Assembly: GCF_020740795.1 (NCBI RefSeq)
Contig: NC_067282.1
Location: 171,894,274-171,958,273 of the forward strand
DNA: 64,000 nt
Reading direction: 5' to 3'
Source: Apus apus
Lineage: Eukaryota; Chordata; Aves; Apodiformes; Apodidae
Below, one piece after another: positions 48,401 through 51,600 of the stretch (the first letter of the stretch is position 1; every line of letters starts with the position of its first letter). A model generated the notes under the pieces. It was not told the origin of the DNA. It ran no database searches and worked only from the letters and a program-made list of their open reading frames with translations. Made by a program: the position numbers and the translations under genes.

Positions 48401-51026
48401 CAAATAATAATTTAATATTGTTTTGGTCTCTCTGTACCTAATAGATATGGCATTAGTTTGTAGTAACATACATTAGAAGGACCTTTAAAAAGTGAAAACA
48501 GGCTCTATTTTTCTGATCATACAACTTTCCAGCTCCTTACTGTATTGATTTAAAAAGTATTCACTCAAATTTGAGCTACAAGTAGAATTGAGAACTACAC
48601 CACCACTTCTGTCAGCAGCAAACCTACCAGCTAAAATTGTTTTGCAGAATTTAAACAGAGAACAGACAAAACATTTTAGAAATGGCTGACGATAACAAAT
48701 AGCTGTGAGCAAAATTTTAGATTACGTCAGAGATTGGAAAGATCATTAGAAGCAGCTTACCTTCATAAAACTCCTATCAAATCTAACAACTATGATACAG
48801 CTCATAACTAATAATTTTGGACTAGGAGTTTTTCAATAGCTTTATCACAGTATGATAAGTTTATTAGGTGACATGGACGTACACACATCAGCTGCAAGAT
48901 AAACTCATAAATTACATTGCGTGTGGTAGTGACGAGGATAGCCAAGTTACACTGCAAGCAAAAAAACTGAGATTACAAGTAGCAGGAATTTGGTTTTTCA
49001 AAGCCTGTGTTTCAAAAAGCTGGTACTGTTCCAAGTAAGAAGAACATGCCATTTCTCTGATCTCTCTAGCCAGATCAAATCATGATCAGAAGCAATGTAT
49101 GCAATTAGAATGCCTGTTTAGTCATTGAAACTTGACAGAAAAGGACCCATTTCCTTTAAAACTAGAACAAAAAAAAATGGCTTCCAGAAGTGAGGAAGTA
49201 AGATCGTTTCCTGCAACTATATTATACATCCTACTGTAGAACTGCTCTCACCTCATATCTCTGTAAGAGCTCACAACTCATAGTAGAAAGAGTCCCAACT
49301 CTTCATAAACACTTTTCAATACTATTCCATAAATCTATCTGAACTCCAGACAACTGTGAAAATCTGTTGAGTGTTCTTAATGAAGCTATGCAAACTGCTG
49401 TGGAGATGTAAAAGGAAACAACACAAAAGTTGTACTTCCACAAGAATACAACAAACATGCTGACCAAGTATCAAGAACTGCAGGAGCTACTCTAATCTTC
49501 AGCATGGCAAATATAAGGAACCACTATTAAAAACACTAGCATAAGAATTACAATACCCACCTACTTTGTTGATCTTGAAATAAGTAACCATTAGCACAGT
49601 GGGGAAACCTGTTCAGACAACTTACTCAGTCACACCAGTACTACATAGAAAAAATTGGGAGCTGCACCCCACCTCCCTCCAACAAACACTCGAGTTTCTT
49701 TCCCACTGACAGCAACTTTTTCTTATTTACATGTGACCACACATAATTTCTCAGAACTGATCAGAACTTTCTCTAGTTTTTCTGTGACCATACACAATTT
49801 CTCAAACACACTTGATGTTCCTCTGCAAACTACAGTCACGTAAGGTGCTCTGTCACAGCATGAGGCTTCATGTCTTTCAAAACAAGCCCAGCCATTAGCT
49901 CCAATTCATCTCCTAAGTGTACAGTACTTCATACAACATTAAAGATGCTATCACTTAATTGGAACTAAAGTCACATTACATACGTAATTCCTTTCTTCCA
50001 AACTGAGAGTCTTCACCGTATTTTCCCAGATATCTTTCTGGTTCTACACCTTAATCTGTTAACATATTAGTATCTTCCCTCCCAGCATTGCATAGAAAAA
50101 AAATATTTTTAAATGGCAAACTACTGATAGGGGAAAAGTTAAGCTGACTGTGTAAACACACTATAGAAAGACATGGTTAAAATGTATTTTCCCTTCAGTT
50201 ACAGTAGTCTGGCTCATCAAGATTACTGAAGTCACAGAACTGCATGCTGAGTAAACTGAGGTTTGAAAAATAAATCATGCAAACCTACTAGCACAGATTT
50301 ATTACACGATTTATTATTTTATTTTATTAAGGGAGAAAAAAAAGTGAACTGCAAGGCTGTGTCTCCTGAGCCTCCCCGGTGTAACCACACCATTGCGGGG
50401 TCACATCAGCCCTTGTGCCAGCGACCACCCGCCACCCACGCAGCTGGCAGGGGACTCAGCGGGCCCCGGGACCCACCGGAACCGGAGGGGCGGCCTCACC
50501 GGTGCGGTCACCTCTCCTCTCCCCCCGACCAGCCCACTCTCTGGGTGCCTGCCCGAAGCCTCAGCACCCAGCCCGCCCGCGGGCGACTTTCGTGAGGAGA
50601 TGCTGAGACAGCCAAGCCAAACTTTGCCTCTCTCCCCCGGGAGGACGCTGGGGGTGAAGCAGAGCTGCCCCCGCTCCGCCCCTGTCAGCCCCTCTCCCTG
50701 AGGGGAACTAGCCCGGCCCACGTCCCTTGCCTCGATCCCCCATCAAAGACAGCGACGGGCAGACACACACGGCAGAGCCAGCGCTCGGCAGCGCTCGGCC
50801 GCGCAGGACAGACCCGGCCGGCGGCGGGTGCAGGGGCACGCCGGCAGCCCCGCCCCAGCCGGGCCCCCGCAGCGGCCCCGCCGCCCGGCCCGTCTCAGCG
50901 CAGCCCACCCCTCACCTCCTTGACAGGGGGGAATTTCTTCCGGCACTCCAGGCTCAGGCCCCGCAGGTCTCCCTGCATGTTTTCCAGCAGCTTCTTCACG
51001 GCTTCGGGGCTGCTGGTCCCGGACAT
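3280..51026 (-). CDS. MON2: MON2, 5' half of gene (22 coding exons, partial)
   Basis: MON2 is a large peripheral membrane protein of the trans-Golgi and endosomes. It is related to the big Arf-GEFs (DCB and HUS regions) but lacks a Sec7 domain, and it works with DOPEY proteins and retromer-linked recycling. I recognised it from the N-terminus [18 protein letters not shown] and from continuous similarity to the vertebrate protein through all exons. The 22 exons use GT-AG introns, and their phases join without a break into 918 codons plus 2 bases. The DCB/HUS region corresponds roughly to the first half of this translation. The product is mostly helical repeats, with no signal peptide or membrane span seen. 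The remaining exons lie beyond the left edge. Identification is from remembered family sequence; exon edges were placed by hand from splice signals and phase. Confidence 0.96.
3456..6551 (-). other. MON2 introns 21 and 20
   Basis: Apart from exon 21, AT-rich sequence with no repeats or other genes seen; short open frames only. Confidence 0.75.
4238..4348 (-). CDS. MON2: MON2 coding exon 21 (residues 824-860)
   Basis: Begins [20 protein letters not shown] and ends PPLSQNQ. 37 codons, phase 0. Acceptor TCAG|GTC, donor CAG|GTAAAA. Confidence 0.95.
6552..6653 (-). CDS. MON2: MON2 coding exon 20 (residues 790-823)
   Basis: Begins [20 protein letters not shown] and ends RPLTGHLLE. 34 codons, phase 0. 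Acceptor TTTAAG|GAA, donor GAG|GTAAAT. Confidence 0.95.
6654..7579 (-). other. MON2 intron 19
   Basis: AT-rich intron; nothing beyond chance open frames. Confidence 0.75.
7580..7670 (-). CDS. MON2: MON2 coding exon 19 (residues 759-789)
   Basis: Encodes (Q)[19 protein letters not shown] and ends MAYGNNK. Acceptor TTCCAG|GTAC, donor AAG|GTATAA. The intron to exon 18 is 78 bp. Confidence 0.95.
7749..7822 (-). CDS. MON2: MON2 coding exon 18 (residues 735-758)
   Basis: Encodes [20 protein letters not shown] followed by FESS and two bases of the next Gln codon. Acceptor CAAG|GTT, donor TCACA|GTAAG. The intron to exon 17 is only 87 bp. Confidence 0.94.
7910..7990 (-). CDS. MON2: MON2 coding exon 17 (residues 708-734)
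   Basis: Encodes [20 protein letters not shown] followed by AVEGPST. 27 codons, phase 0. Acceptor TTTCAG|CAT, donor ACA|GTAAGC. Confidence 0.94.
8225..8329 (-). CDS. MON2: MON2 coding exon 16 (residues 673-707)
   Basis: Begins [20 protein letters not shown] and ends [10 protein letters not shown]. 35 codons, phase 0. The acceptor follows an uninterrupted T-run and the donor is CAG|GTAT. Confidence 0.95.
8611..8985 (-). mobile_element. CR1 LINE 3' end, interrupted by A/C-rich tract
   Basis: The left end has the CR1 tail motif (CAGAATCACAGAAT on the plus strand). The right part (GGTGATTCAACCATCCCCCT, GGCAGGCTGTTCCAGTGCCTG) is the conserved CR1 3' region in reverse orientation. Between them is a roughly 130-bp run of A/C-rich simple sequence (about 8655-8790), which replaces or expands part of the element. 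Lies in MON2 intron 15. Confidence 0.88.
8650..8790. repeat. A/C-rich low-complexity tract within CR1
   Basis: About 140 bp made almost only of A and C (ACCCCAAAAACTAACC, AAACCCCACCACGC, and so on), between two recognisable parts of a CR1 copy. Confidence 0.7.
9187..9299 (-). CDS. MON2: MON2 coding exon 15 (residues 635-672)
   Basis: Encodes (S)[19 protein letters not shown] and ends [10 protein letters not shown]. Acceptor TTCTAG|CGTAT, donor ATG|GTAAGT. Phase 1 in, phase 0 out. A polar linker within the protein. Confidence 0.95.
10515..10696 (-). CDS. MON2: MON2 coding exon 14 (residues 574-634)
   Basis: Begins [20 protein letters not shown] and ends [12 protein letters not shown] plus T. 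Acceptor TTTCAG|CACTG, donor AAAT|GTGAGT. Phase 2 in, phase 1 out. Confidence 0.95.
11381..11462 (-). CDS. MON2: MON2 coding exon 13 (residues 547-573)
   Basis: Encodes [20 protein letters not shown] followed by LSLLLDA. Acceptor TTTCAAG|TTAGC, donor GCAAG|GTATTTG. Phase 1 in, phase 2 out; the leftover AG plus C gives Ser at the start of exon 14. Confidence 0.95.
11875..12050. other. Isolated GC-rich island in MON2 intron 12
   Basis: About 175 bp of GC- and CpG-rich sequence (CCGGCCCCACGCCCAGGCCC, CCGCGGGTCCCGCCCCGCCG) sharply bounded by AT-rich intron. Open frames on both strands are by-products of composition. It could be an alternative intronic promoter or an inserted GC-rich fragment; no gene is recognisable. 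Confidence 0.55.
12606..12841 (-). CDS. MON2: MON2 coding exon 12 (residues 468-546)
   Basis: Begins (Y)[20 protein letters not shown], continues through [20 protein letters not shown], and ends with a Thr/Ser/Gln-rich acidic tail ([19 protein letters not shown]). Acceptor TTTTAG|TTTG, donor CTGG|GTATGT. Phase 2 in, phase 1 out. Confidence 0.95.
12842..14918 (-). other. MON2 intron 11
   Basis: AT-rich; no repeat family or gene recognised. Confidence 0.75.
14919..15072 (-). CDS. MON2: MON2 coding exon 11 (residues 417-467)
   Basis: Starts with a Gly/Asn/Ser-rich linker ([20 protein letters not shown]), then [20 protein letters not shown] and ...GSAKAT. Acceptor GAACAG|GA, donor ACATA|GTAAGT. 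Phase 1 in, phase 2 out. Confidence 0.94.
15073..17222 (-). other. MON2 intron 10
   Basis: AT-rich; no repeat family or gene recognised. Confidence 0.75.
17223..17362 (-). CDS. MON2: MON2 coding exon 10 (residues 370-416)
   Basis: Encodes (R)[20 protein letters not shown], then a Thr/Asn/Ser-rich linker near [15 protein letters not shown]. Phase 2 in, phase 1 out, donor ACTG|GTAAAG. The linker is a low-complexity part of the protein and may differ between lineages. Confidence 0.94.
17746..17870 (-). CDS. MON2: MON2 coding exon 9 (residues 329-369 plus 2 bases)
   Basis: Begins [20 protein letters not shown] and ends CVQPQLL. Acceptor TTTTAG|GTA, donor CTACG|GTATT. The leftover CG joins exon 10 to make Arg. 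Confidence 0.95.
18597..18791 (-). CDS. MON2: MON2 coding exon 8 (residues 264-328)
   Basis: Begins [20 protein letters not shown] and ends [11 protein letters not shown]. It contains a short Ser/Pro stretch ([17 protein letters not shown]). 65 codons, phase 0, donor CTG|GTAAGA. Confidence 0.96.
19497..19622 (-). CDS. MON2: MON2 coding exon 7 (residues 222-263)
   Basis: Begins [20 protein letters not shown] and ends DFPQVFLQ. This is the signature found in the HUS region of large Arf-GEF relatives. 42 codons, phase 0 at both ends, donor CAA|GTGAGT. Confidence 0.96.
20274..20371 (-). CDS. MON2: MON2 coding exon 6 (residues 189-221)
   Basis: Encodes [20 protein letters not shown] followed by [13 protein letters not shown]. 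Phase 1 in, phase 0 out; acceptor ACACAG|ATA, donor TTCAG|GTAGTT. Confidence 0.95.
20919..21048 (-). CDS. MON2: MON2 coding exon 5 (residues 146-188)
   Basis: Begins [20 protein letters not shown] and ends [11 protein letters not shown] plus G (phase 1). Acceptor CCAG|GCC, donor AAAG|GTGGGT. First exon downstream of the provirus in the direction of MON2 transcription. Confidence 0.96.
21049..22610 (-). other. MON2 intron 4, part left of provirus
   Basis: Unremarkable AT-rich intron with the purine-rich repeat near its right end. Before the retroviral insertion the whole intron was about 2.4 kb. Confidence 0.75.
22396..22472. repeat. Purine-rich (GAGAGG/GGCAGG) simple repeat
   Basis: Imperfect tandem of GAGAGGCAGGGA-like units, about 75 bp, 140 bp left of the provirus. 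It can form polypurine/polypyrimidine structure; no role is evident. Confidence 0.75.
22611..22616 (+). repeat. Target-site duplication, left copy (GATTAA)
   Basis: GATTAA lies directly before the TG of the 5' LTR, and the same six bases follow the CA of the 3' LTR. A 6-bp duplication is typical of alpharetrovirus-like and many class II integrases. Confidence 0.95.
22617..22886 (+). repeat. 5' LTR (270 bp)
   Basis: Starts TGTAGCCAGGG and ends GAAGGCAACA (TG...CA). It is short for a retroviral LTR. U3 holds a C-run (10 C), a CCAAT box at 22693, an ATF/CREB-like TGACGTTA at 22731 and a TATATAA box at 22746. AATAAA at 22769 marks the poly(A) signal. R/U5 contains a 7-bp perfect hairpin (GCGACCA/TGGTCGC, 22823-22841) and a short upstream ATG at about 22814. 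Reading both copies side by side I find no difference from the 3' LTR. Confidence 0.97.
22693..22774 (+). promoter_or_regulatory. Proviral core promoter and poly(A) signal in 5' LTR
   Basis: In order: CCAAT (22693-22697), TGACGTTA (22731-22738, ATF/CREB-like), TATATAA (22746-22752) and AATAAA (22769-22774). The poly(A) signal lies about 17 bp after the TATA box, so it would fall near or just before the transcription start. R must therefore be short or the signal lies at the U3/R edge. Confidence 0.75.
22889..22906 (+). other. Primer binding site for tRNA-Phe
   Basis: TGGTGCCGAAACCCGGGA is complementary to the 3' 18 bases of vertebrate tRNA-Phe (ending ...TTTCGGCACCA). It lies two bases after the LTR, the normal position. 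Phe priming is unlike the Trp primer of avian leukosis-type viruses and the Lys primers of most betaretroviruses. Confidence 0.93.
22907..23055 (+). other. Proviral leader (likely packaging region)
   Basis: Untranslated sequence between the primer site and the first gag ATG. Two weak splice-donor candidates are seen (GT at 22950 and at 22969). I cannot tell which, if either, is used to make env mRNA. Confidence 0.5.
23056..23853 (+). CDS. gag: gag, first part: matrix and proline-rich region
   Basis: ATG at 23056 opens [20 protein letters not shown]; the open frame runs upstream only to a GTG at 23044. The first 100 or so residues have the helical pattern of an alpharetrovirus-type matrix: [11 protein letters not shown], then [19 protein letters not shown]. 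Gly2 is absent, so no N-myristoylation is expected. After about residue 110 the frame becomes Pro/Arg/Gly-rich with a tandem [12 protein letters not shown] repeat. It ends at TAG 23851-23853 before any capsid. The capsid-nucleocapsid frame (+1 relative to this one) is open from 23816, so the two overlap by 38 bp without being joined. The GC-rich second half may be open only because it lacks A/T-rich stops. Confidence 0.85.
   Translation: METLVKVVLQIHKQWGIDCKPKDFTLAVARLLQTGVIEQPVDILHPEVWDKCTKALAKETMSSGSGKNLKSWGRVVQALEKALREQETWREAKNCLKVIPKLGVGAATQTLHPPGGDDSAEPGDPGGGETKTLESPPALTPPRSPSPDRRGGGAAPRSPEPPRSPDPPRSPEPDPLTERLRRAVSFWRGLAEEARGATEIPGSEELWAEPPPCAPQDGAERKRRERGEGARGGGGEEAPASLGVHERQGEGGVSKGRSQSEPPAL
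23390..24015 (+). other. Promoter-like CpG-rich block inside gag
   Basis: About 600 bp with far higher GC and CpG content than the rest of the provirus. It carries a YY1-like AAGATGGCG near 23701, a CCAAT box at 23829 (GGAGCCAATCAGAGCC), a TATA-like TTATAGGG at 23848 and repeated Sp1-type GC boxes (GGGGCGGGGC). The segment around 23921-23940 is repeated imperfectly about 37 bp later. These are hallmarks of a vertebrate housekeeping promoter. It coincides with the join between matrix and capsid and with the gag frame change. Whether it is host DNA picked up by the virus or a skewed Gag spacer cannot be settled by eye. Confidence 0.55.
23816..25351 (+). CDS. gag: gag, second part: capsid and nucleocapsid
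   Basis: Open in frame 2 from just after TGA 23813 to TGA 25351; the first ATG is at 24089, but the frame is open and acidic/Ser-rich before it, so normal synthesis is probably as part of Gag. Numbering from 24089: capsid begins near residue 30-55 ([17 protein letters not shown]). The major homology region is at 203-218 ([16 protein letters not shown]). Two CCHC zinc knuckles are at 291-304 ([14 protein letters not shown]) and 325-338 ([14 protein letters not shown]). The C-terminus is Gly/Pro/Gln-rich. No clear PTAP, PPxY or YPxL late motif was seen. Ribosomes reach pro by the slippery site after the second knuckle. Confidence 0.93.
   Translation, partial: AKGGANQSHPPYRANSPPRRGRGEPGGREPATRRGGGRGRSPPAHDGRGRGRSPTKGHWQPEAAGQSSSDFGSDTDWSEEFATDSTSEEEEMGINTVKSKYIPIQNKNKIRNKKGLQREEFPFTDWKGIKIACADLVPPTTLAFPVRLTEGGQRVFSPINLKDIHTIIKAIADKGLNSAMVTSLIDGLFGGDDLLPFDINQACRMIFDGAGMFVFKQEWEDHCTRQLAQVTGADHPLYGSTLQRLMGKDPTMITPQAQAQGLRVHEIMATTRAAREAIHATSRTVVKPSPWSSIKQKESESFAQFVDRLQAAVDSSTLPAEAKGPVVADCLRQQCNSVTKEIIRSLPVRSSIADMIRHVAREEHLTPIQTAVNTMMANVMACFKCGQAGHMVANCPRLGDPPTALPPHQNRPRGLCWVCGKKGHFARECRSRNQGNGRGRGHQGRAQPSPTWDMRRPNHTNRGWGGMHPNPQHPREATNFMAQPTIQPNLPLPQEQQGPPFGGETPGWPWQ
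25117..25186 (+). promoter_or_regulatory. gag-pro -1 ribosomal frameshift signal
   Basis: Heptamer G GGA AAC (25117-25123) lies in the correct phase in the nucleocapsid frame; this heptamer is the type-D betaretrovirus gag-pro slippery site. After a 6-base spacer comes a 10-bp perfect stem (25130-25139 with 25156-25165). Loop bases GGGCCG (25144-25149) can pair with CGGCCC (25181-25186), making an H-type pseudoknot. The -1 frame is open from the slip point through the protease. Pairing was checked by eye only. Confidence 0.9.
25121..25698 (+). CDS. pro: pro, retroviral aspartic protease (by -1 frameshift)
   Basis: Frame 1, entered from gag at the GGGAAAC site; there is no ATG near its start. 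A linker precedes the protease proper, whose active site is [10 protein letters not shown] (Asp at 25438-25440). A flap-like segment [12 protein letters not shown] follows, then the C-terminal [10 protein letters not shown] typical of alpha/betaretroviral proteases. Length is that of one protease domain, with no dUTPase and no G-patch extension, unlike the pro genes of MMTV-like and D-type viruses. It ends at TGA 25696-25698, just after the pro-pol slippery site. Confidence 0.93.
25686..25778 (+). promoter_or_regulatory. pro-pol -1 ribosomal frameshift signal
   Basis: Heptamer A AAT TTA (25686-25692) is in phase in the pro frame, followed by CCG and the pro stop TGA. This is the alpharetrovirus gag-pol heptamer with an almost identical surrounding arrangement. 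Six bases later begins a 10-bp perfect stem, GGGCCACTGC (25699-25708) with GCAGTGGCCC (25769-25778). Its 60-base loop contains a second hairpin, TCAGAC/GTCTGA (25729-25734 with 25748-25753). The -1 frame leads straight into pol. Confidence 0.9.
25692..28295 (+). CDS. pol: pol: reverse transcriptase, RNase H, integrase
   Basis: About 867 codons in frame 0, entered by -1 slippage from pro. Numbering from the GTG at 25695: RT spans about 20-330, with catalytic Asp111 (LDIKDCFF) and the YMDD box at 184-187. RNase H has Asp457 (FTDAS), Glu491, Asp512 (TDS) and Asp571 (NDKAD). Integrase has a HHCC zinc site (His587, His591, Cys615, Cys618) and a DD35E triad (Asp642, Asp699, Glu735 with exactly 35 residues between the last two). 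No stop or frameshift interrupts it, so all three enzymatic centres look intact. The [19 protein letters not shown] motif and general layout fit class II (alpha/beta-like) elements. The 3' end overlaps the open frame upstream of env. Confidence 0.96.
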   Translation, partial: TVRATAAHPLPPIRQMWKSSDPVWVEQWPLPKPRMDALLELVDRELQRGHIEPSTSPWNTPVFVIPKRSGEGFRLLHDLREVNKRIQPMGPVQTLLPMNSMIPEGQPCAVLDIKDCFFSIPLHEEDKERFAFSVVFPNSQRPNLRFQWKVLPQGMINSPTICQIAVDRALAPVRHSDPTATIIQYMDDILIAAPSGSQVDHLVSAVSETLKTNGFEIASAKVKRGPCVTFLGVGITSSYITPPQIKIRRDIRTLHDMQQLVGSLQWLRNIVLIPPEIMAPLHDLLKGKNPWEQKTLTTEAMNSLDFIEQQVSSSTLARWNPGVPLDLYVHFTKGGGVGTLAQGPPEKAQPIQWIVLGKPSHAFSPGVECLGNLIMKGRKLALRHLGIEPARIFLPFRKQLPIQSVTMSEYLATALVGFGGEVRYAAKPPWTQMLEIVNIDIPQKIMDRPQQGPTVFTDASSTTSTAAAVWQSGEEWHSIKMTDCALSVQQLEAMAIVLACGLFPTEHLNIVTDSMFVAKLCLAMSGPSVSTSAVALMLEEALSSREGTISVIHINSHNPVKGFFQTGNDKADAAAKGVWALRDARQLHESLHIGAKALAKKCGISVTDAKHVVATCPHCQKAPLWSSGVNPRGLKASEVWQTDFTLCQLLKPRAWLAVTMDTYSGMSVATQHPKTDSKATIQHWITVMAWLGIPSQIKTDNGPNFVSKSVQTFALKWGITLIHGIPYNSTGQAIVERANQTLKTKLEVLAKTEGFVNVIPSGDQARLLATALLALNQFPRGEEMNSPTQKHWATQALEEGPLVIIRNELGEWEQGWRLVLTGRGYAAVKKDGKVKWCPLKSIKPDLQNETNENCKFLSTEPDHQTSS
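28339..30144 (+). CDS. env: env, gammaretrovirus-type envelope glycoprotein
   Basis: Complete open frame. It is open from 28165 inside pol; I chose the ATG at 28339, 44 bp after the pol stop, giving 601 residues. A hydrophobic signal ([16 protein letters not shown]) lies at about 27-42. SU contains CWLC at 278-281, a GGTDPGR segment and a GPNP-containing proline-rich stretch, all gammaretroviral traits. The SU/TM junction is after LLKR (about 416), which lacks the first Arg of a full furin site. TM has a fusion peptide (about 417-443), heptad-like helix, an immunosuppressive-domain-type segment [18 protein letters not shown]6CC at 499-507 and a membrane span (about 551-580). The tail is short, ending in QQLL. 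Made from a spliced mRNA whose acceptor I could not identify. Confidence 0.94.
   Translation: MLSASESLTLADSKQQRYSPRGRRLQCICVILILALVTKGQAEPEYHPHRPFRWVLQDPDKLIKENLTAGTPTFMVTVGDLFPGSALVNKPGCEPSCKPIWGTYWCPSSNPGKSYCNYPGYYFCGYWGCETIVTSDRWKPETDDEFLRVTWGPHGCKHPTFAVDGVIYRRGKYTCTHLKLEILHPNDAGWAIGKKWSVFLHYGGTDPGRVIKIIRLIPQAPQAVGPNPVLNPRIPTTEAITPLTTHTTNIIDRNPLWKMIEASYQVLNKTNPNLTEHCWLCYGVKPPFYEAIGVSNTPIWVNSTNPAQCNWNIEKQGITLAQVVGSGICIGKVPIHKKQLCINMIQGKIPAKWLVPATNSKWVCSIMGVTPCLLLDKFDESSEYCVQVAIVPKVFYHPEDVVYDSLITPEHHLLKREPFTAITIATLMILGGAGVGTGVASLVQQNKEFNALRTAVDEDLARIEQSISALEQSLRSLSEVVLQNRRGLDLMFLQQGGVCAALVEECCVYADHTGIVRDTMAKLREGLEKRKREREAQQDWFAAWFNHSPWLNTLISTLMGPITMIMIALIFGPCILNRLVSFVRSRLETVNIMLVEHQQLL
30145..30361 (+). 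other. AT-rich untranslated region between env and 3' LTR
   Basis: About 215 bp, very T-rich and coding nothing. AGATTGTTATA occurs twice (30233-30243 and 30259-30269), 26 bp apart, with a weaker third ACTGTTATATTTA near 30329. D-type retroviruses keep a constitutive RNA export element at this position; no known export element is recognised here. Confidence 0.6.
30362..30375 (+). other. Polypurine tract
   Basis: AGGGAGGGGGGAAA, 14 purines in a row ending exactly at the first base of the 3' LTR: the plus-strand primer of reverse transcription. Confidence 0.93.
30376..30645 (+). repeat. 3' LTR (270 bp)
   Basis: Same length and, by eye, same sequence as the 5' LTR, including the 10-C run. TATATAA is at 30505 and AATAAA at 30528. 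It follows directly on the polypurine tract. Confidence 0.97.
30646..30651 (+). repeat. Target-site duplication, right copy (GATTAA)
   Basis: Perfect copy of the six bases before the 5' LTR, directly after the terminal CA of the 3' LTR. Confidence 0.95.
30652..31520 (-). other. MON2 intron 4, part right of provirus
   Basis: AT-rich intron with one microsatellite; nothing else recognised. Confidence 0.75.
30778..30810. repeat. (AAAT)n/(AAAC)n microsatellite
   Basis: AATAAATAAATAAACAAACAAACAAATAA, about 125 bp right of the provirus. Confidence 0.85.
31521..31652 (-). CDS. MON2: MON2 coding exon 4 (residues 102-145)
   Basis: Begins [20 protein letters not shown] and ends HDEALSK; 44 codons, phase 0 at both ends, acceptor TAG|GCT and donor AAG|GTAAG. 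The next intron carries the endogenous retrovirus, so this exon and exon 5 are about 10.5 kb apart instead of about 2.4 kb. Confidence 0.97.
32502..32629 (-). CDS. MON2: MON2 coding exon 3 (residues 59-101)
   Basis: Begins [20 protein letters not shown] and ends SHEVVSE. Acceptor GAAAG|CA, donor GAG|GTAAG. Together with the G from exon 2 it gives exactly 43 codons. Part of the N-terminal DCB region. Confidence 0.96.
34263..34455 (-). mobile_element. CR1 LINE 3' fragment
   Basis: Begins CACAGAATCACAGAATGGCT, then TTGGGTTGGAAGGGATCATC, the classic 3' end of avian CR1, read on the opposite strand. Truncated at its 5' end after about 190 bp. Lies in MON2 intron 2. Confidence 0.92.
37019..37082 (-). 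CDS. MON2: MON2 coding exon 2 (residues 38-58)
   Basis: Encodes [20 protein letters not shown] plus A. Acceptor TTTTCCAG, donor GGCAG|GTAATTA. Phase 0 in, phase 1 out; the single leftover G joins exon 3. Nearly invariant DCB-region sequence. The intron before it, about 13.8 kb, is the largest in the window. Confidence 0.96.
37442..37560 (-). mobile_element. CR1 LINE 3' fragment
   Basis: ATTATAGAATCATCAAGGTT, then GGAAAAGACCTTCATGATCA and AAGTCCAACTGTCCA: about 120 bp of CR1 3' end in reverse orientation. Lies near the 3' end of MON2 intron 1. Confidence 0.92.
41440..42640 (+). pseudogene. Degenerate CR1 reverse transcriptase (ORF2) remnant
   Basis: Translated pieces in shifting frames match the order of a CR1-type non-LTR reverse transcriptase. 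These include a KPGKVMDQI-like segment, [20 protein letters not shown] (catalytic Asp in DYSRAFD), then after a frame shift [33 protein letters not shown], and further on LALVGLLL-like and QDSW-like blocks. The FADD box region is broken. Frameshifts and stops make it non-functional and old. On the plus strand in MON2 intron 1. Confidence 0.82.
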
Positions 51027-51600
51027 GGCGCCAGCGGGCCGGCCCCGGGCCGGGCGCTGTTCCGAGCGAGCACGGGCAGCACCTCCTCGCTCCGCGGCCC
51101 CGGCCGACACGTCTGCGCCCGACACCGGAACCCGTCAGCCCCGGCCCCGGCCCCTCCCCGCGGCTCCCCCGCTCCCACAATGCCGGGCGCCGCGCGTCAG
51201 GCCCGCTTCCGCACACACGGCGCGGGGGCGGCACCGCGACCCGGCCCGGCCCGCCGCCCGGGGCCCGCCGTGCCGGCCGTTGTTGCGCCTTCTTCGCTGC
51301 GTCGCTGTCCCCGTGCCCGGCCGGCATGAGAGGCAGGAGGCGGGTCCGGGGCCCGGGCCGTCGGGGTCCGGCACCGCCGGGGAGCTGCGGGCGGAGAGGG
51401 AACAACGTGTTGCGTCGGCGAAGAGTGGCCGGGGGGGGTGGTGAGGCGGGCTGGCCTGGCCTTGGGGCCCCTGCCCCTGGGCCTCGGCAGCCACCGCCCC
51501 GGGCTGAGTCCGGCTCTCGGGGAGAGGTCGGCACCGAGTGCGGTTTGGAGAACAAAACGCTGTTACGTTTTCCTTGTGAATCGTGAACTTTGCTTGCTCC
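50390..51600. promoter_or_regulatory. CpG island / MON2 promoter
   Basis: About 1.2 kb of strongly GC- and CpG-rich sequence between AT-rich flanks, spanning MON2 exon 1, its 5' UTR and upstream DNA. No TATA box is seen near the start of MON2, as is usual for CpG-island housekeeping promoters. Several overlapping long open frames on both strands reflect the absence of AT-rich stop codons, not genes. Divergent non-coding transcription from such islands is common but cannot be shown here. Confidence 0.85.
50916..51026 (-). CDS. MON2: MON2 coding exon 1 (residues 1-37)
   Basis: Start codon in a good context (gcgccATGt), followed by [18 protein letters not shown]. The exon ends ...PPVKE in phase 0 at a GAG|GTGAGG donor. 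It lies inside the CpG island. An in-frame ATG exists 33 codons upstream (51125), but the residues between are Ala/Arg/Gly-rich and do not belong to the known protein, so I kept the conserved start. Confidence 0.96.

Larger units (their letters stand above)
37083..50389 (-). other. MON2 intron 1 (main part)
   Basis: Long first intron, extending to 50915 in the CpG island. Contains a CR1 fragment, a degenerate CR1 reverse transcriptase and AT-rich tracts (about 43850-43920 and 46310-46370). No other gene or conserved exon was recognised. Confidence 0.75.
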
